From contig JNVV01000008.1 of assembly GCA_000733355.1 (NCBI GenBank), forward strand, positions 1 to 64,000: a stretch of DNA of 64,000 nucleotides, in the 5' to 3' direction. The translations under genes were made by a program, and so were the position numbers. Within the stretch, counting starts at the first letter, position 1; each line of letters starts with the position of its first letter. Positions 1 to 10,573 of this stretch are shown piece by piece. The stretch comes from Falciphora oryzae. Taxonomy: Eukaryota > Ascomycota > Sordariomycetes > Magnaporthales > Magnaporthaceae. The notes beneath the pieces were generated by a model. The model did not search any database and was not told the DNA's origin. It saw only the letters and a program-made list of their open reading frames with translations.

Positions 1-1348
1 AGGGGAGCAGCGACTTCATCAAGGTCCCTGCCGCCGGAAAGGGGCCGGCCACCAACGGGCGCACACAAAAAAAAAAAAAAAAAAAAAAAAAACAGAAACG
101 GAGGGGTACATGATAAAACATGTTTCGACAACGGAGAGGGAGTCAGCCGACCGAGGCTGGCAAGAGATCAGAAGCAAAATTGAGCATCTTTCGCATCTCC
201 TTGTGCGAGAGGAACTTTACAGAGCCGGCGTGGACGAAGAGTCCAAGGTTTTGTTCAACTACGATCCGGACCACCAATTGGGCAATGGGTGGGAAGGAAA
301 ACGAGCACCCTCGGCGGTCGGGCCGAAGATGGTCTACGACTCCGTATGGGGCGGATGTGAGACCCCTCAAGTGCATGGTGGCAGCAGTTGATTTGTAGCT
401 ACAAGCATAGATGGCATGCAAATGCATCCTCTTGCCTTTTTTTTAACTCTTATTTTTCCATTGCTTTCTTTTTCCACCTAGCTAAGCGGCTTCGAGGGAT
501 CCGAGGTGGATACGGGTTGGGTAGGCCATTGGCTTGGGGGAAATCGGCGATGTGGCCTTTTTTCCTCGAAATTACATGGCTCGCTCAACCCTCCCGTTCA
601 ATGGCTGTATGCTGTGAGAGCTGGGCTGTGAGACTTGCTTTCCTTTCTCCGCTCGCCCGCCGTTCCATCCCCTGATCACCGCCTTTTTGATACTCTCTCG
701 GTCAGCCGCCCCACACCAAGATGGGTTCGAGGCAGTCGGCAGTTAGGGGCGCGCAGTTGCGGCCAGGGGTGGGAAGAGAAAGAAAAGAAGGCATGGGTTG
801 CTGAAGTATAGGGCAACCAGGCGCTCGTCGAGACGGTGCGGGCAGTAACCCGATCGTTGTTGGGGGGGCGTACTAGACCTAGTTAGTAGAGGCCGTGGAT
901 GTAATGTTGGTTTGAGCATCCGAGACTTGATATTTCTCGCGCAAGGGGGCCAGTCAGACCTGGGGGCTGCACGTACCTGCGCTTCAGAGTATTTGGACGT
1001 CGTAAGCAGAACCTTGGGAGGGAGGCAGAGCTTGGGGCGAGCAACACGAGCTAGGAACCAAAGAACGATTCCATCACGGTGGCCGAAGCATGGCGGCCCG
1101 CGCCGCAGGCCCTTCATCACCGGGCGCTCACAGATCAGGCTCGCACAAAGAAGGCTGTATAAGGACGACGAGTTTCTCGTTTATTACATCGTCGTGGGAA
1201 TTTCGGTCCCAAGGACGAAACTACCTAACCTCATTGTGTTCGTACCTCGTTATGTTCGTACCTGGTTGCTTTCGTATCCCATCGTGTTCGTAGCCCATTG
1301 TGTTCTCCTCCGCCCACGGTTCAGTCCCCGTAGGTCATATCCCCAAGC
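1..1348. other. Intergenic, left edge of window
   Basis: No gene can be supported here. The first ~65 bases are open in frame 3 and read like the tail of an exon, but the frame runs straight into a 26-A run (67-92), so a partial upstream gene is only a possibility. Short frames at 110-430, 743-1120 and 912-1397 overlap one another on different frames and strands, carry no recognisable domain, and look like chance. The part next to the lipoxygenase stop holds a 16-bp tandem repeat (listed separately) and probably includes the lipoxygenase 3' UTR. Confidence 0.5.
1232..1311. repeat. Degenerate 16-bp tandem repeat, five units
   Basis: Five consecutive 16-base units start at 1232, 1248, 1264, 1280 and 1296. 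They share a core close to TGTTCGTA followed by two or three C/T. The first two units differ at only two positions; the later ones are more diverged and the last only half matches. The array ends about 40 bases downstream of the lipoxygenase stop codon on the minus strand, so it probably lies in its 3' UTR or just beyond it. Function unknown. Confidence 0.7.
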
Positions 1349-3932
1349 TCAGATCAGAATGCTGACCGCGTTCCAGCTGGGGCTGAGGACGTCGTAGACG
1401 ATGGTGTCGTTGTCGTCCGTGTCCTGGCCGTACTGCCTGAACTCCTGCTCGCTATTGGCTAGGGACATGTAGAAGGCGGCGGCCGCGTTCGCGATGGCCT
1501 TGTCCTTGGGGTCCGTCTTGAGCTTGTACACGTGGTACTTTGACGCGGCGTAGATGATGAGCGACTCCTTGTCGCCCGGCTTGGCGGACAGGAGGTACGG
1601 GATGTGCGAGGCCATCAGCCAGTCGTGCGTGTGGTTCATGGGCAGCGCGTCCACCAGGCTCTTCTCGCTGTACTTGGCGAGCTCGGCGCGCGAGCGCGGC
1701 GGCGCGCGGAACAGGGCGGGCGGCTTGTTGATGACAAAGGCCTGGTAGTAGTTCTGCAGGTAGTTGACCGACGTGTGCTGCGGCGACGCGATGTGGATGC
1801 ACATGGTGACGGCGTCGATGAGCGCGTCGAAGGTCTTGAGCTCGGGGAAGCTGGTGATGCCGGCGCCGGAGCCGTCGGCCGCGGTCTGGGAGCGCATCTC
1901 GCTCGACCAGTCCTGCACGGGCTTATCCTCGCGCACCTCGGCGTCGGGGTCCGGGCCCGAGTACTTCAGGAGCAGCATGTTCTTGACGTAGGTGCGGAGC
2001 TTGTACCACATGCTGTGGATGCAGCGGGCCCAGGCGTAGTTGTGGTACTTCTTGTCGTCGAGCTGGTCGACCGGGAAGCCGCGGGCGGCGAGGTCGTTGG
2101 GGATGTAGGAGCCCTCAAAGTCGTAGCTCCTGTATTCGCTCATGAGGTACTTGTAGATGTTGTTGGCCTCCATGCCCATCAGCGGCGCGATGACCAGGGG
2201 CACGAGGGTGGACCGTGCAGCAGCGTTGAGGGACAGCGTCTTTTGCCAGTGGGGGTAGAGCAGCTGGTAGACGTCGTGATCCTGGGGAAGCGTCCTGTTG
2301 GCGGCCACGATGACGCTCTCCTCGATCAGGTGAGTGCGGCAGAGGTGGACGGTGATGTTGTGGCGGATCCAGTCGCTCGTCATCACGCAGGTTTTTGCTA
2401 TATCAGAACAGCAGGTAATCAGTAAATCTGCCACGCAAGTGTCTTGGGCCTCCCGGGCTTCTCCCCTGTTCTGCTTACCGTAGCGCCAGGGCCAGTCTTC
2501 CTTCTGCTCGGTAGTGTTCAGCTCCTTGTTGTAGATGATGACGGAGTCCTTGATGCTTCCGTGCCAGTCGATGATGATGGCAAGAGGCTCCAGCTTGCCA
2601 TCGTCGGCCAGGTTGAGGAGGCACACCGAGGCGACGCTCCACCTCCTGTCCTGCTTCTTGCCGCCCAGCGTGGGCTCGGAGGACATGTCCTCCTTGTCGT
2701 CGTAGCCAGCAATCTTGCGGATGAAGCTGTAGTCCTGCACGTACAGCGAGTCGGCGCGTGCCTGGATCTTGGCCTTCATGCCCGCGTCCTTGGGGTCCGT
2801 GGCCGCGTCGATGAAGACCTGCACCCACTTGCCGGCCTTGGTGATGGTGGACGGGTCGCCGCCCGTGAAGAACTGCTGGGCGAAGCGAGCGTCCGAGTAC
2901 CAGTCGGGCAGGTTGCCGATGTTCTTCAGGTCGAAGATGTCTTTCTGGTACCACCACTTGTTGTGCTCCGTGTTGTTGTACTTCTCGACGTCGGCTATCG
3001 TCTTGCCCTGGTCAGGGCGGCCCATGCTGCCGTAGGCTGCCCAGGCCGCGGCGCCTGCCGCACCTTTGAGAGCGTCCTGTGCCACGCCCTCGAGGAAGCT
3101 CCCGGGAACCACGGAGGGAAGGAGAGTGCTGAGCTGCGCAAGACGCATCTTATTGAAGATTTCGCCAGAGCCCAAGCTCAGTCCCATGGTCTGGGTCACC
3201 CCGCCTGGCTGACCTGGAGCCAAGGCCTGCTTGGCGCCGAGGTTGAGATGGGGAGGGTAGTTGTCCCTAAGAAGCGATGTAAGGATCAGAATATGTTTCG
3301 AGTGGAAGCAGGTGCTCCCATGGATGAAGAAGGGGTCGCCACTTACGCGTCATCGACTGTCTGGTTTCCAGTCGTACTAGGCTGGTCCGCCGGCATGGTG
3401 AACTTGAAGAACTGACGCTTCTGCTCCAAGGTCAGCGGCGAGGGCACGGTGGGCTCAAAGTTGGCCGTGTCCATGAACGAGGTGTATCTATCACGGAAAG
3501 CCGCCGGTCAGTTCTTTGTTCTGCCATCCAGTTAATCACCAATCAAATGGATTTGTCAACTCACTTCGTCTCGATGAGCTGGTACGCCTTGGTTAGCGCC
3601 AGCTGGGTGCCACGATACGTGCCCTTCGAAAGACTCTTGATGGCGTCCTGGTCATTGTGAGCCTTGTCCAGCATCGACTCGGGGTTGCTGCGGCTGGCGG
3701 CCTTCTCATCGTCCGTGAGGCCGTCGTGGAACTTCTTGGGCAGCATGTTGTTGTTGATGAGCTCCGTGATGAAGACACCGGAGTCGAAGAAGGGAATGGG
3801 GACCTTCTCGACGTCCGCGGGCCATTCACCCTCATCAGCCTTGAGCGCCGGGTTGGGCGCCACGACGGGCGCGAAGTCGGCACCGCCGATGGCCATGCCG
3901 GGCGTGAGAATGACTGGCTGAACAGAGGCCAT
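1349..3932 (-). CDS. Iron-type lipoxygenase
   Basis: Oxygenates polyunsaturated fatty acids such as linoleate to hydroperoxides. Model: exons 3565-3932, 3347-3487, 2479-3266 and 1349-2397, all with GT-AG introns; the sum is 2346 nt, giving 781 aa. The last intron (81 nt) happens to stay open, so it can be mistaken for coding sequence. Predicted metal ligands are H450 and H455 (spacing H-x4-H), H640, N644 and the C-terminal I781; the H455-H640 and H640-N644 spacings match soybean LOX-1 almost exactly. H-x4-H and terminal Ile fit iron lipoxygenases, whereas fungal manganese lipoxygenases have H-x3-H and terminal Val. The residue aligned with the soybean stereocontrol Ala is A493, suggesting S-type chemistry. 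There is no signal peptide, so it is probably intracellular. Family very certain; product specificity is inference. Confidence 0.93.
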
Positions 3933-4097
3933 CTTCTTCGACTTTCAAGGCGAAAAAGAAGGGAAAGAGGTGAGGATTGGAAGCGGAACAAGACCTGATC
4001 AAAGGTCTCTGTGTAGATGTGGAGGTGATAGGAGTGTTTGAAGAGGGTGATGGTTGGTTTCTGTCGATGGACGCAAACGAGGTGGCATCCTGCCCCT

Positions 4098-4104
4098 TTT
4101 TATA
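4098..4104 (-). promoter_or_regulatory. TATA-like box of the lipoxygenase gene
   Basis: On the minus strand the sequence reads TATAAAA, 166-172 bases upstream of the lipoxygenase ATG. The context (AATATAAAAAGGGG) and distance are plausible for a regulated fungal promoter. No experimental start site can be seen. Confidence 0.45.
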
Positions 4105-4230
4105 TTCATCTTCTCCCACCTTGTAGATGGATACGCCGGACGTATTTCGAGCTGGCGCAAAGCGATATCTCATTCCGACCAGCCACCCATCCAGCCGTCG
4201 CCCAGTCGCAGCCGTCGCACGGCTGGCTGC

Positions 4231-4290
4231 GGTCAAGCCTGGGCGGCTGAGGTTAAGCTTGGCCGAGCGTGGTCAAGCTAGGCCATCCGG
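4231..4290. repeat. Degenerate 20-bp tandem repeat, three units, upstream of the lipoxygenase
   Basis: Units begin at 4231, 4251 and 4271, each opening with GGT[C/T]AAGC and continuing with a GGC-rich half. A fourth, partial GG-rich unit may follow at 4291. The array lies about 300-360 bases upstream of the lipoxygenase ATG and ~130 bases upstream of its TATA-like box, a position where clustered transcription-factor sites would make sense. Confidence 0.6.
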
Positions 4291-6619
4291 GGCGGTCCGG
4301 ACTGCTGAAGGCTCCATTCGACGCCACGGAGTAGGCCGCCCGGGCGTCCATCCGGCCTGCTGAACCCTGCACGCTGCCGACATCCACCCAGCACACTACT
4401 ACTGTACAAAATGTCAGTCCAGACCGAATAGCGTGGCCCTGTTAGACATCCCACCCAAACATCGTGAGGACGCCAACGCGCTGTGGCAAGCTGAGCATGC
4501 GGGGTAAGGTCAGCCACCCTGGCCGCAATACTGCGTTTGGTCTGCCGAGAGGCTGAGCTGAAAGCTGACAGAAGCCCTCTAGCTTACATCAGTTGGGCCA
4601 CCCTTGTGCCCACATGCGCCCTGCCTGCCTCGTGGACCGGGCCTAGATTCTGGTTCTAGACTGCGGGCCTCACCATTGCAGAAAGGCTCCCATAACAAAC
4701 CTGATAGCATATATTCTTACCGCCATTTTCATAAAATGAGGCACACATGATACTTCACATTTAGTAGATGACCGGTGAGATTTCCAGCGCTGACACTCCG
4801 CCAATAAGATCGGTTGTGCTGTTTTCGCTGTGCATCAAGTTGCAGCCAGGCTCGCCAAACATTGCATGGAGACATCTGATATCACGCTCGTCTTCCACCA
4901 CTTACAATCAATGCTCCCTATCTCCAAGAGGAGGCCATCGCTATCAGGATCACCCGCAGGCTCGGGCACATGCGCCTCTGGTCCGATTTCGTCCGTGTCA
5001 TACAGTGCAGGGCGACGTGGCGGACTGGAAGAAGCAAATATGGCTATCACGGGCTCTATACGCTTAGGCGCTGTTCTCGCCATCGCCGCCACTTTCGCTG
5101 CATCCGGCCCCGACGGGTGCCTTCCGGCGCCAAAAGAAAGGTCTCAGCCTGCCAACGACCGCATAGCCCGAGAGGAGGTCCGGGTCCTCTGCATGCTGGA
5201 ATCCATCCAACCGGATATCTTGGAAGACACGTCCGTCGTTCCGCTCTCCGCTTTTTCAGGGCAGGCAAGTCTTGCCGGGCAGGCTGGCAGGGCTGAGCTG
5301 AGCCTGTGATATGGTCTTGACGGGTCACATTGGGAAGTCCGACCCTGGGTTCCTGCAGGAGCGCTTCTTCCGCAGCAAGAGCCGTGAACTCTGGGTCCCT
5401 TCAGGATCACTGGCTGCGTGGTGAACACACGTTCGGCCCGGCCACCCCCTGAGTTGAGCGGGGGGAGCACTGCTTGGGGAGGAACTGCTTGGGAAAGGCG
5501 AGCCGTCTTGTTCAAAGGCACTGGAAGTGGCCGAGGCAGGGCTGCTCGCGCGTTGCATACCACGAGTGCTTCAGACCGTCTCACGGCCCCTGCCGACAAT
5601 TGCTCGAGAATGGGCGGAGGCACATCGGCTCGCGTATGTGACCGGGCTATACATCGAGACGTCTCCCCGTTCCCCAATGTCTCTCGTGGACTGCGGAAGT
5701 ATCCGGAGCTAGCTAGCGGACTGGATGCCCTACTAAACTAATCCTCAGAGGAGCTAGGGAAGCCGTGCTGGATTTTGGCCAAGGCGCCAACCTAGCTTCA
5801 CTGGCCTCGAGCTGGAACTGGGCTGACTGGAATGGTCGCATCTCGGCGGTTCACCTGCTGTCCAGCAACTTTACGGCCAACCCACGTCTGGGCAAGGTCA
5901 AAGTCGTCGAGCGTGGGGATCGCCGCAGCCATCACCAGCCAGTCCTTGCTGGTCTTCTCAGCCGAGCGGTCTTCACAGCCGAGCTGCACCTGGCCGCTCG
6001 CTCTAAGCGCTCGCAAGTGCTCTAAGGGGCACCTGCTGCTGGCTCTCGACCGGCCCCTTGCCATAATGGACCCTACATGTGTCAACTTGGACGGAACATT
6101 CCTCCGTTTCGTGTCCTGCTCAAACTCGCATCTAGACTAGACACCAACCATCACGTAACTGTGACTCGCTATGTCCGGAATGCCTTCAGAAGGGCAACTG
6201 GGCCGACAGGGAACAAAATGCGCCAGTTTTTGAGGCAAAGAAGCTGCATTCTGGGGTTTGTCACGTTGTCGACGACGCCAGAGTCAGGGAGGCGAGATGG
6301 AGACGGAGACATAAAAGTCGGCCTATCGAAAAAGCAGAAACAACCCTTCCCTGTCCTGTCCTGGCGTCCGCATTGGAAAATGGTATCAAAGAAACCCACA
6401 AGCCAAGACATGGAATCGTAAAGAAAGGGAAAAATGTCCGAACCCAAGTGAAAAAGGCGCGAGCGAGGGGACAAGGATGCTGAATGACGAGGCTAGTTCT
6501 AGGTCCGACGAAACATGCAGATTAAAGGCGAGGGCGAAAAAAGAGAACAAGGAAATAGAAGAAGCAAGATCCGAGGCTCCCCTTCTAGACAATCTTCCTC
6601 CCGTCCGCTCCTTTTGACT

Positions 6620-9042
6620 TTACTGCACCTGGCCAACAATCTCCTGCGCCCGCGAGAGCGACTCAACCATCTGTTGGCATTCTTTCCTCCTGCGGATCGT
6701 GTAGTCGCTCTCCTTAAGAAGGTCGTCCGCCTGCTCGTTCTTGTACATGTTGGAAAGCAGCTCTCCGTGCATCTGGTCACGGGTGAACCTAGAAACGATG
6801 GATTAGCGATGTTCAGTGTCCAGGGAGAGAGGAACAACGGCATACTGGACAAGGTTAAGCATGATGGCCTTGGGGACCATATCAATCATGGTCCGCTTCA
6901 CAATGTTGAAATAAGACGAAATAAGGAGTTCTGTTGACGAGGTGGCGCGGACGGTTAGACAAGACTTCGTACGAGATAAGACCGAAAGTCAAGAGGTGAT
7001 GGGACATGGACATACTGATAACTTCGACCTCCATAACCTCGCGATCCGAGAGTGTCCCCGACGCCTTGAGCGACGGCGGCGGCGGCTCCATAGCAGCCGC
7101 CTTCTTCTTGTTCTTGGCGGCAAAGAAGCTGCCAAAGAAGCCGCTGTTGCCTTCCAGGTTGGTATCGGGAACCCCGGGGCTGGCCGCCCGCGCGGGCGTC
7201 GTCGCGATCGGCTTACCCGTCTTGGGGTCGACCTGGGTCACCGGCTTGGGGTTGAGGCGCTCGCTCACGATGGCCATGGCGCGGTGGCCGTTCAAAAAGT
7301 CGGGGTGGCCAGTGTTGATGTAGCAGACCTCCATGGCGACAAGATCCTTGACCAGCTTGACCGTCGGCTCCATCGCGCTCTTGAAGAAGGCAACCACGAC
7401 CTGGTGGAACTTCTCCTTAAGCTGCGGGTAGCGCCTGTAGAGCGACTTGGCAAGAAGCTGCGACAGGATGCGCACTAGCTCGTCATACACGAGAGATATG
7501 CACTTGAGACTGGGCTCTTCCAGGCGGGTGATCTGCTTCTTGACAATGGTCTCGAAAGCCTGGGTTCCCACAAACAGGGCCGGGGACGGACCCGACGAGT
7601 TGTAGATGTAGGTACGGATCTCCTGGTCCTTGACCACGTCGAAAGGGTCGATGGCCTTGACACCGTTGGAGTACAGCTCGTGGAAAACAAAGCTGATCCT
7701 GGCGCCACCCGACAGCTCCATACCCGAGATTTCGTTGTTGTTGCCGTCTAGCACGCCGTGCCACTCCTTGGTGAACTCGTTGATAACGTTGAGGATGATG
7801 TTGGTGCTGTTGCCCAGCATAGACGGGCCGAGGCTCTCGAGCTCGGCCGTGTACTTCTGCAATGAGCTGGCGATGCGCGCCTTGATGTCGGGCAGCGTCT
7901 GCTTGATGTGCATCATCAGGATCAGGTTGAGCTTCCGGGCCAGGTACGGTGTGCCGCAGTACGAGCTCTTGTTCCGGTACGCCTTGTGGTTATCGAAGAA
8001 GTTCTTCTCGTTCTCGAGCGCGGCAGCAATGGGCTTCCGGTTGTCGATATCGCGCTGGCCACGGTTCACTACGGGCACGTATCCCAGCCGCAGCGGGATG
8101 ATGCGGCCCGCCAGAATATCAACCACGTCGGTGCCCTCGTCCATCAGGTCGACCTTGGTCAGCACACCGATGGTCCTCTGGCCCTCAGGGTCAACCTCTC
8201 GGGCGAGCTTAAGGCCGTCCGAGTTGGCAAGATCGCTGTTGGCCGGGGTCACGGCCAGGATGATGGCGTTGGGCTTGGAGATGTACTTGTTGACCATGTC
8301 CCGGATCTGCTTCTCGATGTCCCTCGGCTGGTCGCCGACGGGCACCTTGGTGAGACCGGGCAGATCGACAAGGGTCAGGGTAAGGACGTTGGGTGAGTAT
8401 ATGCGCAGGTTGATGGGGGCGGGCGAGATTCCGGCGTTGCGGCCGACCTTGGCCTCGGTCTCCCGGGTGATCTCGTCCCGGATCTTGTTGAAGTCGTAGA
8501 ACTTCTGGCCCGGGATGTGGAGGAACTCGCCCCATTCGTCCGGGTTGGCATGCTTGTCGGTCCCCGTGGGCATCTCATCGACGCCATTTGTTTGGTTGGT
8601 CCCGGCTGGTCGGTTGTGTAGCTGGAGCACGAGCGGACGTCGGGTCACGATGCCGGAACCTCGAGGCAGGCTGTGGGCGGGGAAGGAGGCGCCAAGTTAG
8701 TACGGAGAGGAGCAGCGGTGAGGTCATCGTCGACAGGATGAGGGCGGCGGCGACTCACAAGTCTCTTCCCACGATGTTCTCCAGCACCGAACTCTTTCCG
8801 CTGGACTGGCTGCCCACGACGACGATTTGCGGCAGATCGATGGGGTTTGTGACACCGACGGTCGCGAAGACATCCTGCAGCTTGTTGACGAGTCTGTCGG
8901 CATTCTGTTAGCTAGCGGCCCGCCTGCGATCTTGTCTCTATCTGGGTCGACTGAGGGTGGAAAGCTGGGCGGCGGCGTACGTGATGAGGGCAGGATCCGA
9001 GATGCCTCCCGGCGTGCTGAGCGAGGGCTGTTGAGCCGTCAT
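6620..9042 (-). CDS. VPS1: Dynamin-like GTPase Vps1
   Basis: Dynamin-superfamily GTPase acting in vacuolar protein sorting, endosome/Golgi membrane fission and peroxisome division. Model: exons 8981-9042, 8759-8893, 7016-8670, 6846-6930 and 6620-6788. All junctions are GT-AG and the sum is 2106 nt, 701 aa, next to 704 aa for yeast Vps1. The ATG exon encodes only ~20 residues. The P-loop GSQSSGKSS is at about residues 48-56, followed by the conserved FLPRG and [10 protein letters not shown] stretches, then DLPG (G3) and TKVD (G4). The dynamin middle domain follows, then a Gly/Ala/Pro-rich variable insert containing a lysine run, and a GTPase effector domain split over the last three exons and ending at a TAA codon. 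There is no PH domain or proline-rich tail, which is the Vps1/DRP1 arrangement. Confidence 0.96.
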
Positions 9043-10573
9043 GGTTCCTGTTGCGCTGTCCCTCTCTCGCGTGTGCGTGGTGGACGGCTGTGTGCGTCTG
9101 CGTTTTGAATTTCGTTCGGTCCTGCGGCCCGATGCGGTGTTTGACTGTGTATCTAGTTGGTGCCGATCACTTCGGGCGCGGGAGGTCTGGTATGTATGGT
9201 GGGCGGTGATGGTGGGAGGTAGCTACGGTAAGGCAAGGTGGACGGACGGTGGGTGAAAGCGGCGGTGGCCGTGCGTCGTCTTTGGGCTGCAAGTCAAGGG
9301 GTAGCGACAAGGGGCGGTCGGCTCCTGGCGGTCCACTTGGGCCCGTCTGGGTCTGGGTTGGGTCTCCCAGTGGATATCTTCCACGTCCAAAACTGACGCG
9401 GCTGCAGAAATTTGGGGGGCAGTTGGCAGGTGGCTCGTCGATTTCTTGGGCAACTTCAATCGTCTCGTCTGGACTTTTTCTTTTCTTTTTTTTTTTTTTT
9501 CTTTTGCTGGGCACGGCTGCAGTGATTCCAAGGTGGCGGCACGGGATGCATGTGCCTTACGTACACACAGCCAACACCAGTTTGGTCCAGACTGTTGGTC
9601 ATGAGCCACATTCAAAGTGTGGCGGTGGCTGCAGCCAATGACGTCTCCCCGAACCCCCCTGGAAAAGAGGCTGCCTAAAAGCTTGTCGCGTCGTCGTTCA
9701 GGGCTCTTCGTCATCTCACACGCGGCGTAGCACAACGGCCAGACCTCACGGCGGCGGAGTATTACATTCCATTCCCTTCCGTCGCGAAAATGAGAAAATG
9801 CAAACCCCTCGAAACGGTGCGTGTGTGTATTTACCAAGATTATTTGTTTGTTTTGCCACGATTCATCGTAATATGCAATCAAGTCCAAAAACGGGTAGCC
9901 AGGTAAAGGGGTGGGTACCTTGGTTATATGTATAATGCTCTATAAAATGCATAATAATCGGCGCGCCGCTTGCCACATGATATCCTTGGCCTGCGCAGCC
10001 GCGATACTTCTAGTCGGTGTGCGCGTAGAGTAGGAGGGAGCTGCAGAGAAACCACGCAAGAAAAGGAAAACAGCAAAACGATTCCCTCCTCCCCTTCAGT
10101 TCCGGATGCCCTCAAACGCCCTAGACCCTATCCGCCCCTCCCTTGCCCAATCGATATACAAGTACACTGCCAGAATACGCACGGCCACAACCATGATCTT
10201 CAGACATCTCCGTCCTCGGAGGCAACAGGTTGGTGGGGGCGGCGAGACGGCCTTTGCCCTCGCGGGTTGTACGACTTTCTGTTCAAAGACCCCGCTGGTC
10301 GAAGGAGTGGTGGGAATGGGTTGGCCAGGCGTCGGGTTTCCTGGATGGCAGATTAGGAAAGAGGTTGTGCCTCCACCTTCGGAGTAGCGCCACGGATGCG
10401 TGCCGTGCAGGCATCGTGGTGAAGGCACCCATTAGTTTGCGTTATACCCGATTATGTGTGCTTGCTCCTGCTGGTAATACGATTTCTAGTTGTTCCCGCT
10501 CTAAAGGGTTATGCAGATTCGTCGAACCCCATCTGGCACAGCCCTAGGAACGGTAGACTCGTCCGTGATGCTT
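9043..10573. other. Intergenic, 1.5 kb
   Basis: VPS1 5' UTR/promoter on the right side of VPS1 and the 3' side of the WD40 gene. It contains a long T-rich tract around 9475-9502. Frames such as 9223-9888 and 10096-10428 have no domain and overlap others in antisense. Nothing else supported. Confidence 0.5.

Larger units (their letters stand above)
3933..6619. other. Intergenic, 2.7 kb, lipoxygenase upstream region
   Basis: Between the lipoxygenase start and the VPS1 stop. It contains the lipoxygenase promoter with a TATA-like box and a 20-bp tandem repeat (both listed). Many short frames (for example 4768-5067, 5144-5677, 5418-5741, 5798-6085, 6077-6421) overlap each other on both strands, lack domains and splice logic, and are not called. 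The segment next to 6620 is likely VPS1 3' UTR. Confidence 0.5.

Noticed and set aside
4768..5741. Possible gene between the lipoxygenase and VPS1
   Set aside because: Frames of 85-177 codons overlap on both strands; no motif, signal peptide or consistent splice sites.
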